This document shows, piece by piece, positions 1 to 6,746 of a stretch of 7,125 nucleotides of DNA; positions within the stretch are counted from its first letter, which is position 1; each line of letters starts with the position of its first letter. The DNA comes from Betaproteobacteria bacterium (GTDB lineage Bacteria > Pseudomonadota > Gammaproteobacteria > Burkholderiales > SG8-41), in contig JAOUIN010000117.1 in NCBI GenBank assembly GCA_029883965.1, positions 1 to 7,125 on the forward strand, written 5' to 3'. A program made the position numbers and the translations under genes. Below the pieces are notes generated by a model, which was not told the origin of the DNA, did not search any database, and saw only the letters and a list, made by a program, of their open reading frames with translations.

Positions 1-702
1 CGCAGCACTGGCCAGCAACAGACCCAGCGCGACGACATTGAGCATCACGACAGCGGCTTCCATCAGCAGATAACCGCCCGGTGCGTAATCGAAAAGTGCG
101 GTGAGGCCCAGCCCTTCGCGCAGATCTCCGTTTCCGAGCGTGACGGGCGATAAATACAATTGCGTAATCAGCCACAGTCCGGCGAGTACCAGCGCTGCAT
201 CGCCGCGAGGTCCTTCGACGAATCCGCGGCTGCGCAGTTGCACCACTTCATGGCCGAGCCGGTGTTGCGGGAAAAACAGAGGCGCGATCAGCGTGCCCAG
301 GATGGCACCGCCGCTGTTGACCAGGAGATCGATGTAGGACGCAAAGCGCGCGGGCAGATACTGCTGGGCGGCTTCAAGTACGAAACTCAGCGCGGTGCAG
401 GCAATGACCGAGAACACGACCGCCGTGCGGGTGCGCCAGCGGGCGCACAGTGACAGCGTGAGCAGGAAACCCAGCGGCACATATGCGATAAAATTGAAAG
501 CGATGTCTTCGACGGTGATCCAGCGCGGCCACGCGTCGAACAAGAAGCTGCCAAAGGGCGCAGACAGCGCGCGCCAGTCGGTGAACGGCTGCAAACTGGC
601 ATAGATGATGACCAGACTGTAAGCTGACGCCGCCATCCCGGCCAACCGGTAACCGCGCGGCGCGGATGAGAATTGATATCCCGATTGAGAATCCAGCAGC
701 AT
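1..702 (-). CDS. VanZ-family membrane protein, partial (C-terminus outside the window)
   Basis: The frame stays open from the left edge to an ATG at 702, giving 234 residues of an incomplete protein. The VanZ signature is clear: the ED-x3-N-x5-PLG block at residues 65-78 (VEDIAFNFIAYVPLGF), then E110, QQ at 113-114, R119, D125, N129 and a Gly-rich stretch to G136 (IDLLVNSGGAILG). Hydrophobic segments lie near residues 19-38, 68-86, 93-109, 128-144, 168-185 and 211-233. VanZ proteins are integral inner-membrane proteins named after a teicoplanin-resistance accessory protein; most chromosomal members have no known role, so resistance should not be inferred. A second start at 636 is possible. 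I prefer 702 because the Arg-rich residues and first half of helix 1 (RGYRLAG) lie upstream of 636 and fit the usual N-terminus. No strong ribosome binding site precedes either. Family firm, start uncertain. Confidence 0.87.
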   Translation of the reverse strand, partial: MLLDSQSGYQFSSAPRGYRLAGMAASAYSLVIIYASLQPFTDWRALSAPFGSFLFDAWPRWITVEDIAFNFIAYVPLGFLLTLSLCARWRTRTAVVFSVIACTALSFVLEAAQQYLPARFASYIDLLVNSGGAILGTLIAPLFFPQHRLGHEVVQLRSRGFVEGPRGDAALVLAGLWLITQLYLSPVTLGNGDLREGLGLTALFDYAPGGYLLMEAAVVMLNVVALGLLLASAA

Positions 703-704
703 CC

Positions 705-1658
705 ATGAAATTCTACGATATCTTCAACGGCGACGCCGATGGCATTTGCGCGCTGCATCAGTTGCGGCTGGAGACGCCGCGCGACGCCGAGCTGGTGACC
801 GGCGTCAAACGCGACACCGGTCTCGTGGCGCGCATCGCGGCGCATGCAGGGGATAGCCTGACCGTGCTGGACGTGTCACTGCGCAGCAACGCAGCCGCGG
901 TGCGGCGTGCACTGGAGCAGGGTGCCCGGATACAGTATTTTGACCATCACGCCGCCGGCGAAATCCCGCAGCATCCCGCGTTTGACGCCCACATCGATAC
1001 CGCACCCGACATGTGCACCAGTCTGCTGGTGGATCGCCACCTGTCGGGCAAGCACCGGCTGTGGGCGGTGGTTGCCGCTTTTGGCGACAACCTGGTGGAG
1101 TCCGCAATCCGTGCGGCGCAGCCGCTGCAGCTTGACCACACGGAGCTCGCACGTCTGCACGAGCTGGGTGAAGCGATCAATTACAACGCCTATGGCGAGA
1201 CCGTCGAGGATCTGCACTATCCTCCGGAAGATCTGTACCGCACCATCGCACCCTACCGCGACCCGCGGCATTTCATGTTTGACGAGCCGGTGTTTGAAGT
1301 GCTGAAACAGGCGGCAGCCGAGGATCTGACGTGCGCCGAGGAATTGCAGCCGGAGTTTGCCTCGGATGCGGCCGCGCTCTACATCCTGCCCGACGCGTCC
1401 TGGAGCCGGCGTGTCAACGGGGTGTTCGGCAATCGCCTCGCGCAGTCCGAACCGCAGCGGGCGCACGCGGTGCTGGTGACCCGTGCTGACGGCTACGCGG
1501 TGAGTGTGCGCGCGCCGCGCAATAACCCGACAGGGGCTGAAACACTGTGTCTGCAGTTTCCCACCGGCGGCGGGCGCCAGGCGGCCGCGGGCATCAACCG
1601 GCTGGCGCGCGATGATCTGGCGCGGTTTGTCGATGCGTTTCGCAGTGCTTACAAATAG
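705..1658 (+). CDS. DHH-family phosphoesterase of unknown substrate
   Basis: This is a 317-residue soluble protein with the DHH phosphoesterase layout. Motif I is NGDADG at residues 8-13 (Asp10 and Asp12 likely metal ligands), motif II is LDV with Asp56, and motif III is FDHH at 79-82. The C-terminal DHHA1-like part ends in GGGRQAAAG at 288-296, the counterpart of the substrate-binding GGHxxAAG loop with Arg in place of His. Relatives such as RecJ, NrnA and exopolyphosphatases are Mn/Mg-dependent phosphodiesterases or phosphatases; the substrate cannot be read from this sequence. There is no signal peptide or membrane segment, so it should be cytoplasmic. The frame opens at an ATG at 666, but I chose the ATG at 705 because MKFYDIFNGDADG puts motif I at the usual distance from the N-terminus. 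The gene stands alone on this strand, divergent from the VanZ gene and ending 10 bases from the converging membrane-protein gene. Confidence 0.9.
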   Translation: MKFYDIFNGDADGICALHQLRLETPRDAELVTGVKRDTGLVARIAAHAGDSLTVLDVSLRSNAAAVRRALEQGARIQYFDHHAAGEIPQHPAFDAHIDTAPDMCTSLLVDRHLSGKHRLWAVVAAFGDNLVESAIRAAQPLQLDHTELARLHELGEAINYNAYGETVEDLHYPPEDLYRTIAPYRDPRHFMFDEPVFEVLKQAAAEDLTCAEELQPEFASDAAALYILPDASWSRRVNGVFGNRLAQSEPQRAHAVLVTRADGYAVSVRAPRNNPTGAETLCLQFPTGGGRQAAAGINRLARDDLARFVDAFRSAYK

Positions 1659-1668
1659 AAGAACACGA

Positions 1669-2214
1669 CTAGCTGCGTAACTGCGCGCTCTCGGTTCCGG
1701 CGGCACTGCTCAGTTTGAGCAGGTCCATTTCAATCAGCGCGAACGCTGCGATCCACAACGCGGCATCGTAGCCGTCGAGCCACTCGCCCAGCGCGAACCA
1801 GGTCAGTGCTACGGCTGCGAGGGCGACGTAAAGGACAATGGACGTACCAGTGAGCCACCGTTGCCACCGCGCAGCAAGCGCGGGCGCGCGCACATCGAAC
1901 TCGAGCACGATGACGACGCCTATCCACAGCCACGCGTTGGCCGCATCTATCCACTCCCGTTCGCGCAGGTAAGCCACTGCGGCCACAGTGACGCCTGCGG
2001 TTGCCGCCAGCCGCAGCAGCCCCAGTGCCACGGCGTAGCGCCGAATGCGCGTCCAGTGCGGCCGGCGGGTCTCGATCTCGAACAGCGCGAGCAGCGCGAA
2101 CCACGCCAGCGCATCGAGTCCCTCGGATGCGCGACCGCTCGTTGCAAAAACGATCGCGTTGACCGCAAGCAGCGCGAAGATGGTTGGCTTGATGTGGGCC
2201 GCACGCAGCATCAT
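1669..2214 (-). CDS. Six-helix membrane protein with internal repeats, function unknown
   Basis: I do not recognise a family for this 181-residue protein. It has about six hydrophobic segments, near residues 9-26, 33-46, 61-83, 92-105, 121-142 and 149-165. Helices 2, 4 and 6 each end in the same pattern, W-x7-E-x-[ED]: W38/E46/E48, W97/E105/D107 and W154/E162/D164. Units two and three also share an EW-[IL]-D entry at 87-90 and 144-147. The protein therefore looks like two and a half copies of a two-helix unit of about 58 residues. Acidic residues at the helix ends could bind cations or a partner, but this is inference. The frame continues upstream to 2349 inside the symporter gene; I chose the ATG at 2214 (a second ATG follows at 2211) because it falls 22 bases after the symporter stop. 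That spacing suggests co-transcription and possibly a partner role. The ribosome binding site is weak. Confidence 0.72.
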   Translation of the reverse strand: MMLRAAHIKPTIFALLAVNAIVFATSGRASEGLDALAWFALLALFEIETRRPHWTRIRRYAVALGLLRLAATAGVTVAAVAYLREREWIDAANAWLWIGVVIVLEFDVRAPALAARWQRWLTGTSIVLYVALAAVALTWFALGEWLDGYDAALWIAAFALIEMDLLKLSSAAGTESAQLRS

Positions 2215-2236
2215 CGCGCCGGGGCCCGCGACGGCG

Positions 2237-3667
2237 TCACGACGCGCGGCGGCGCGGCGCGAATCCCGACCATTGCGGTAACAGTGAGCCCGCAACCATT
2301 GCGGCCGCGCTGGCGAGTACGCCTGCCAGCTGCGGCGGCACCAGTGCATCGGGCAGCGCGATTTCCAGCGGCAGCCAGACGAGGAAACCGGTCAGGATTG
2401 CTGCAAGCGCGCCCTGCGTGGTGGCGCGGCGCCAGTACAGGCCGCACACCAGCGGCACAAAGGCGGCCACCAGCGTGACCTTGTAGGCGCCGACCACCAT
2501 TTGATAGATCGTCGCTTCGGTGTTCAGCGAGAACACGGTGACGATCACTGCAAAACAGGCCACTACCACGCGCATGGTCCACAGCATCTCGCGATCGGTA
2601 AAGTCCTTGTGCAGGATGTGCTTGAGGATGTTCTCGGTGAATGTGACCGATGGCGCAAGCAGGGTGCCGCTCGCGGTACTCATGACGGCGGACAGCAATG
2701 CGCCGAAGAATATCACCTGCGCCGCCAGCGGCGTCTCCTGCAGAATCAGTGTCGGCAGGATCATCTGGTGATCCTTGTTCATCAGGTCATTGACCATGGC
2801 CGGGTCGATCAGAAAAGCGGAATAAGCCAGAAAGATCGGCACAAAAGCGAAGAAAAAATACAGCGTGCCGCCGAGCACCGAACCATAAACGGCGATTTTC
2901 TCGGTGCGCGAGGAATTAATGCGCTGGAACACATCCTGTTGCGGGATCGAACCGAACATCACCGTGATCGCCGCCGCGATGAAGGCCAGCACGTCACGCG
3001 TCTCCGGTTTCGGCCAGAACTCGAGTTTACCCGCGGCATCGGCGTGTGCTACCACGGCAGTGATGCCGCCGGCCCTGTCGGCAACGATCCACGCGATGTA
3101 GAACAGCCCCGCGACGATGACCACCATCTGTACGAAATTGGTCCACGCGACCGAATACATGCCGCCCCACAGCGTGTAGATCAGGACGACCACGGCGCCG
3201 ATGACGATGCCCATTTCCATGGAAACCGAACCGCCGGTGACAACGTTGAACACCAGGCCGATGACGACGATCTGCGCCGACAGCCAGCCGAGGTAGGAGA
3301 TGACGATGGCGACGCTGACCAGCACCTCGGCCACAGCGTTGTAGCGCACACGGTAGTAATCACCGATGGTCAGCAGGTTCATGCGATAGAGTTTTGCCGC
3401 GAAGAACAGGCCCACAAAAATCAGGCACAGGCTGGAGCCGAACGGGTCGGAGACGATGCCGCCCAGTCCGTCCTTGATGAATGTCGAGGAGATGCCCAGC
3501 ACGGTTTCGGAACCGAACCAGGTCGCGAATACTGTCGCGGTGACGACGTAGAACGGCAGCGAACGTCCCGCTTCAATGAAATCGCGTGCGGTTTTCACGC
3601 GCATGGCGGCGATGATGCCGATGGCGATCGACGCCAGCAGATAGAGGATCACGAAAGTCAACAGCAT
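2237..3667 (-). CDS. Sodium:solute symporter (SSS family), substrate unknown
   Basis: This 476-residue protein has the size and about 13 hydrophobic segments of the SSS family (PutP, PanF and SGLT relatives), inner-membrane carriers that couple solute uptake to sodium. Landmarks in order are TWFGSETVLG at 49-58, the family signature GGMYSVAWTNFVQ at 168-180, IPQQDVFQR at 241-249, and SAVMST at 326-331. The last matches the sodium-site segment of PutP (Ala337, Ser340, Thr341), placing Ala327, Ser330 and Thr331 as likely sodium ligands. The tail after the final helix is short and basic (PRRRAS). Nothing seen fixes the substrate; proline, pantothenate, carboxylates and sugars are all possible for the family. 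The ATG at 3667 has a good AGGGAG site at 3675-3680, seven bases away, and a TATAAT hexamer 24 bases upstream, so it probably begins its own transcript, carrying the small membrane protein behind it. Confidence 0.95.
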   Translation of the reverse strand: MLLTFVILYLLASIAIGIIAAMRVKTARDFIEAGRSLPFYVVTATVFATWFGSETVLGISSTFIKDGLGGIVSDPFGSSLCLIFVGLFFAAKLYRMNLLTIGDYYRVRYNAVAEVLVSVAIVISYLGWLSAQIVVIGLVFNVVTGGSVSMEMGIVIGAVVVLIYTLWGGMYSVAWTNFVQMVVIVAGLFYIAWIVADRAGGITAVVAHADAAGKLEFWPKPETRDVLAFIAAAITVMFGSIPQQDVFQRINSSRTEKIAVYGSVLGGTLYFFFAFVPIFLAYSAFLIDPAMVNDLMNKDHQMILPTLILQETPLAAQVIFFGALLSAVMSTASGTLLAPSVTFTENILKHILHKDFTDREMLWTMRVVVACFAVIVTVFSLNTEATIYQMVVGAYKVTLVAAFVPLVCGLYWRRATTQGALAAILTGFLVWLPLEIALPDALVPPQLAGVLASAAAMVAGSLLPQWSGFAPRRRAS

Positions 3668-3674
3668 CGCGGCG

Positions 3675-3697
3675 CTCCCTTTTGGTGGCGGATTATA
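3675..3697 (-). promoter_or_regulatory. Likely promoter -10 box and ribosome binding site of the symporter gene
   Basis: On the minus strand an exact TATAAT lies at 3697-3692 in the 46-base gap after ubiB, followed by AGGGAG at 3680-3675 and the ATG at 3667. The predicted transcript start near 3685 leaves a leader of about 18 bases. The -35 region is poor: only TTCGTA or TTTCGT-like sequence is found 17-18 bases upstream, overlapping the end of ubiB. The -10 box sits in the loop of a small inverted repeat, GGCGG at 3702-3698 and CCGCC at 3690-3686 with loop CTATAAT offset by a base at most. No T-run follows, so the repeat is unlikely to be an intrinsic terminator for ubiB. Confidence 0.5.
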
Positions 3698-3713
3698 GCC
3701 GCCGGCCGGTTGC

Positions 3714-5228
3714 CTACGAAAGCAGGAGCCGGATGACCATGGCGGCGAGCAGAGCGGCGATGGCGCCCAGCAGCCACGCGATGCGGCGCTGCACCCGCGT
3801 CAGCGCCTGTATTTCAGCGCGCAATTCCGCTTCGCGATCCCGTTCCAGGTACTGTTGCACCAGCCGCGGCACTTGCGGCAGCAGCTCACTCCAGAACGGC
3901 AGTTCGTCACCGATGCGGCGGACGAGCCCGCGCCAGCCCACCTGCTCCGACATCCAGCGCTCAAGGTACGGCTTGGCGGTGCTCCAAAGATCGAGATCGG
4001 GGTCGAGGTCGCGGCCAAGGCCCTCGATGTTGAGCAGCGTTTTCTGCAGCAGTACCAGTTGCGGCTGGATTTCGATGTTGAAGCGGCGCGAGGTCTGGAA
4101 CAATCGCAGCAGCACCTTGCCAAAGGAGATTTCCTTCAGCGGCTTGTCGAATATCGGTTCGCACACGGCCCGGATCGCCGTTTCGAATTCGTCCACACGG
4201 GTGCCCGGCGGCGCCCAGCCGGACTCGACATGGACTTCGGCGACGCGGCGGTAGTCGCGGCGGAAGAAGGCGATGAAATTGCGCGCCAGATAATGCTTGT
4301 CGACATCGGTCAGCGTACCCATGATGCCGAAGTCGAGTGCGACGTAGCGGCCGTCCGGGGCGACGAGTATGTTGCCCGGATGCATGTCGGCGTGAAAAAA
4401 ACCGTCACGGAAAACCTGCGTGAAGAATATCTCGACGCCGCTGCGGGCGAGTTCCGGAATATCCACGCCCTGTTCCCGCAGCTGCGCGACTGCTGATACC
4501 GGCAGGCCGTGCATGCGTTCCATGACCATGATCCCGGTGGAGCAGTAGTCCCAGTGCACCTCGGGCACTAACAGCAGCGGCGAATCGACAAAGTTGCGCC
4601 GAAGCTGGTTGGCGTTGGCGGCTTCGCGCATCAGGTCGAGTTCGTCTTCGAGGTGGCGCGCGAATTCGGCGACGACCTCGCGCGGTTTGAGGCGCTTGCC
4701 GTCCGCCCACAGCACTTCAAGCAGGATTGCGCCCGTGTCCAGAAGCGCCACGTCCTCGGCGATGACTGTGACAATGCCCGGGCGCAATATTTTGACCGCG
4801 ACGTCTGTGCCGTCGGGCAGCTGTGCCAGATGCACCTGGGCCACTGAAGCGCTGGCGACCGGTTCACTGGTGAAACTTGAGAATATCTGCTCGACGGGCT
4901 TGCCGTACGTTTTATTCAGGATGCGCAGCGCATCTGCGGCCGGAAACGGCGGCACACGGTCCTGCAGCTTGGCAAGCTCCTCGGCGATGTCGGCCGGAAT
5001 CAGATCACGTCGCGTCGACAGCACCTGGCCGAACTTGACGAAAATCGGCCCCAGTGTTTCGAGCGCATGGCGCAGTCGTACCGCGCGCGGTGCCGACAGG
5101 TCGCGCCAGAACAGCAGCGTGCTGACCATTACGCGCAGCGTGCGGACACGTTCATGCCCGAGCAGGAACTCGTCGAGCCCGAAACGCAAGGCTACACGGA
5201 GGATTCTGAATAACCGGAATAGATGCAC
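3714..5228 (-). CDS. ubiB: UbiB, kinase-like ATPase of ubiquinone biosynthesis
   Basis: This 504-residue protein belongs to the ABC1/ADCK/UbiB atypical kinase family, which is required for ubiquinone synthesis and acts as an ATPase on lipid intermediates at the inner membrane rather than as a normal protein kinase. Visible marks are the KxGQ motif FVKFGQ at 63-68 with STRRDLIP after it, the Ala-rich nucleotide loop ASASVAQ at 125-131 that replaces the kinase Gly-rich loop, the ATP-site lysine AVK at 144-146, the acidic segment ELDLMREA at 196-203, the catalytic loop HADMHPGN at 279-286, and DFG at 299-301. A hydrophobic C-terminal anchor spans about 483-504. E. coli UbiB is about 546 residues with two C-terminal helices; here only one is evident. 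The start is GTG: an in-frame TAG lies only three codons upstream and the next ATG is at residue 34, past conserved sequence. The ribosome binding site is weak. It follows ubiJ after 54 bases. Confidence 0.97.
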   Translation of the reverse strand: MHLFRLFRILRVALRFGLDEFLLGHERVRTLRVMVSTLLFWRDLSAPRAVRLRHALETLGPIFVKFGQVLSTRRDLIPADIAEELAKLQDRVPPFPAADALRILNKTYGKPVEQIFSSFTSEPVASASVAQVHLAQLPDGTDVAVKILRPGIVTVIAEDVALLDTGAILLEVLWADGKRLKPREVVAEFARHLEDELDLMREAANANQLRRNFVDSPLLLVPEVHWDYCSTGIMVMERMHGLPVSAVAQLREQGVDIPELARSGVEIFFTQVFRDGFFHADMHPGNILVAPDGRYVALDFGIMGTLTDVDKHYLARNFIAFFRRDYRRVAEVHVESGWAPPGTRVDEFETAIRAVCEPIFDKPLKEISFGKVLLRLFQTSRRFNIEIQPQLVLLQKTLLNIEGLGRDLDPDLDLWSTAKPYLERWMSEQVGWRGLVRRIGDELPFWSELLPQVPRLVQQYLERDREAELRAEIQALTRVQRRIAWLLGAIAALLAAMVIRLLLS

Positions 5229-5282
5229 CCGCGCATTCTAACCGGCCGCATACTCGGCAGGAAATTGCGCGGGGGACTGCGC

Positions 5283-5855
5283 TCAGTGCGGAATCAGTCG
5301 GGCGATGCGTTTCTCGAGCCGTGCGACATCGTCGCGGAGTTGATCAACGTCCGCATTAAAACGCGCGATATCCGTTCTGGCGGCAATCAGCGGTTGTTCC
5401 TCGGTCCAGTACTCTGCGGCCGACCGGGCCAGATTCTCGCCGCTCATTTGCGCCCAGCGCTGCAGCGCTCGTCCGGACTCGGCCATACGGTGCGCCGCGA
5501 TGTCGCCGAAGACCCTGGACAGATCCGCTTCTGCATCCCAGCGCAAATGGCGCCACAGGTGGTTGATGGTTGTGGCGAAGGCGGTATCGCCGTCGATGCC
5601 TATGTCGCGCCACGCGGTCTCGTCCCGTGCGGCAATGCGCATCATCAGCCCCGGCGACAGCGTCAGGATCAGGTCGGGTGTGGCGCCGGCCGGAGCAGGC
5701 GCGACCTCGCCGCTGTTGAGCACCGCTAGACGGGTATCAAAGGGCGGGCAGAGGAAGCGGACAACCTTGCCCGCGTGCGGTTTCAGCGCTTCACGGGCCC
5801 AGTCATTGGCGCGGAGCAGATGGTTGAGCGGTGCGCCGGCGAGTGCGTCAAACAT
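5283..5855 (-). CDS. ubiJ: UbiJ, SCP2-domain accessory factor of ubiquinone biosynthesis
   Basis: This 190-residue protein (E. coli UbiJ is about 201) has an N-terminal SCP2-like lipid-binding domain, roughly residues 10-125, and a C-terminal helical tail. Diagnostic stretches are NHLLRAN at 11-17, the DGDTAFATTINHLW block at 88-101, RVFGDIAAHRM at 114-124 and the EYWTEEQPLI segment at 148-157. A short coiled coil follows (FNADVDQLRDDVARLEKRI, 166-184). UbiJ is known to bind ubiquinone intermediates and to work with UbiK in the multi-protein Ubi complex; it has no catalytic residues. The gene sits between the Tim44-like gene (33 bases upstream) and ubiB (54 bases downstream), the ubiJ-ubiB order of E. 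coli, which strengthens the call. The ATG at 5855 lacks a recognisable Shine-Dalgarno sequence, and a strong hairpin occupies that region, so translation may be coupled to the upstream gene. Confidence 0.93.
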   Translation of the reverse strand: MFDALAGAPLNHLLRANDWAREALKPHAGKVVRFLCPPFDTRLAVLNSGEVAPAPAGATPDLILTLSPGLMMRIAARDETAWRDIGIDGDTAFATTINHLWRHLRWDAEADLSRVFGDIAAHRMAESGRALQRWAQMSGENLARSAAEYWTEEQPLIAARTDIARFNADVDQLRDDVARLEKRIARLIPH

Positions 5856-5862
5856 GGTGTCG

Positions 5863-5882
5863 GGACGGCCCGGAGGCCGTCC
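5863..5882 (-). repeat. Perfect inverted repeat (hairpin) just upstream of ubiJ
   Basis: GGACGGCC at 5863-5870 and GGCCGTCC at 5875-5882 are perfect reverse complements separated by four bases, giving an 8-bp all-but-one G:C stem with a TCCG loop on the minus-strand RNA. It lies in the 33-base gap between the Tim44-like stop and the ubiJ ATG, ending seven bases from that ATG, where a ribosome binding site should be. No T-run follows, so it is not a standard intrinsic terminator. Confidence 0.75.
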
Positions 5883-5888
5883 GCCAGA

Positions 5889-6740
5889 TCAACCCTGCTG
5901 GATGCCTGAAACCAGCCATCCGGTCGAACCGCGCAGCGGTTTTTCGAGATGCCAGATCTCGGCAAAGGCCTGCGGTTCGGTGTCCGTACCTTCGCGGATC
6001 AGCCCGGAGAAACGCACGCTGACGATGTAGAGCAGGCCCTCGGTGACGACGTCCAGAACTTCCGACTCCAGCGTGACCACATCGGTCTTGCCCTGCACAT
6101 TGCCTTCCACCTGCCATTGCTCCTGCACGGCTGCGAGCACGTCCGGTGTCAGGAAATCGGCCAGTGCGGTACTGTCGCGCGCGTCATGCGCTTCCTGCAG
6201 GCGCACGAAATTCCGGCGCGCGTGCCGGACGAATTCGTCGGCGTTGAAATCCGCGGGCCAGCGATTTGCAGCCGGTGCGCCGGCAGCCATGGTTGCAGCT
6301 ACTGAATGCGGGGCAGCACCGGATCCGCCAAAGGCGGCGGGTTCGGCGGACGTGTTGCCGGCGTACTGCATGGGTGCCGCTGCGGTGCGGCCGCGCAATG
6401 CGCGAAACGCCATGAACGCAATGCCGGCAATGGCCGCGATCAGCAGCAGGCCTGCCAGGCCACCTGCAAGACCGTTGTTCATGAACAGCGCCATCAGGCC
6501 GGCGCCCATCGCGAGTCCGGCGAACGGGCCCAGCCACTTGTTGCCGGCTGCTGCGGGTTGTTGCGCCGGTGTGCCGGCGGCTTGCTGGGACTGTTGCTGT
6601 GCCGGTGCCTTGGCGGGCGCCTGCTGTATGCTGCGTTGTGAGCCGATGCTCTTGCCGCCACCCATGCGACGCGCATCGGCGTCAACCGCGATCAGCGATA
6701 ATCCGAACACCGCAATCAGCACGGTCAGAAATCTTTTCAT
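5889..6740 (-). CDS. Tim44-like domain protein, exported or membrane-anchored
   Basis: The product is 283 residues. It begins with a signal-peptide-like segment (MKRF, hydrophobic 5-18, ADA around 21-23), then the RRMGGGKSIGSQR motif at 24-36 typical of bacterial Tim44-like proteins. A Gln/Ala/Pro-rich linker covers about 38-66, a hydrophobic hairpin rich in Gly and Ala 70-113, a second Ala/Gly-rich linker 118-160, and a C-terminal Tim44-like domain about 165-281 (NFVRLQEAHDARD, LESEVLDVVTE, EIWHLEKP, GWLVSGIQQ). That fold is shared with the membrane-binding part of mitochondrial Tim44 and is used for lipid or protein binding; the bacterial role is not established. The frame opens at 6803, but the ATG at 6740 is chosen because it gives the signal peptide directly and has GGAG at 6750-6747. 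Its place between ubiE and ubiJ invites the inference of a link to ubiquinone or membrane lipids, which the sequence alone cannot prove. Confidence 0.9.
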   Translation of the reverse strand: MKRFLTVLIAVFGLSLIAVDADARRMGGGKSIGSQRSIQQAPAKAPAQQQSQQAAGTPAQQPAAAGNKWLGPFAGLAMGAGLMALFMNNGLAGGLAGLLLIAAIAGIAFMAFRALRGRTAAAPMQYAGNTSAEPAAFGGSGAAPHSVAATMAAGAPAANRWPADFNADEFVRHARRNFVRLQEAHDARDSTALADFLTPDVLAAVQEQWQVEGNVQGKTDVVTLESEVLDVVTEGLLYIVSVRFSGLIREGTDTEPQAFAEIWHLEKPLRGSTGWLVSGIQQG

Positions 6741-6746
6741 GACGAA

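Noticed and set aside
1..702. Glycopeptide resistance determinant because of VanZ homology
   Set aside because: VanZ-like domains are common in chromosomal membrane proteins with no resistance role, and no other van gene is present.
876..1706. Minus-strand open frame of 276 codons opposite the DHH gene
   Set aside because: No recognisable motif, and the plus-strand DHH gene has intact catalytic motifs throughout the same DNA.
2269..2304. Direct repeat ACCATTGCGG at about 2270 and 2295
   Set aside because: Only two short copies, inside the symporter coding sequence, where they encode unremarkable residues; no sign of a repeat family or binding array.
2501..3736. Long plus-strand open frame of 411 codons opposite the symporter gene
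   Set aside because: It is rich in His, Asp, Gln and Arg with no domain pattern, and lies exactly antisense to a well-supported SSS gene; it is a shadow of high-GC codon bias.
5192..5236. Possible 14-codon leader peptide (ATG at 5236, minus) overlapping the ubiB GTG start
   Set aside because: It has no ribosome binding site, is very short and has no regulatory codon run such as repeated His or Trp; overlap with ubiB is expected by chance.
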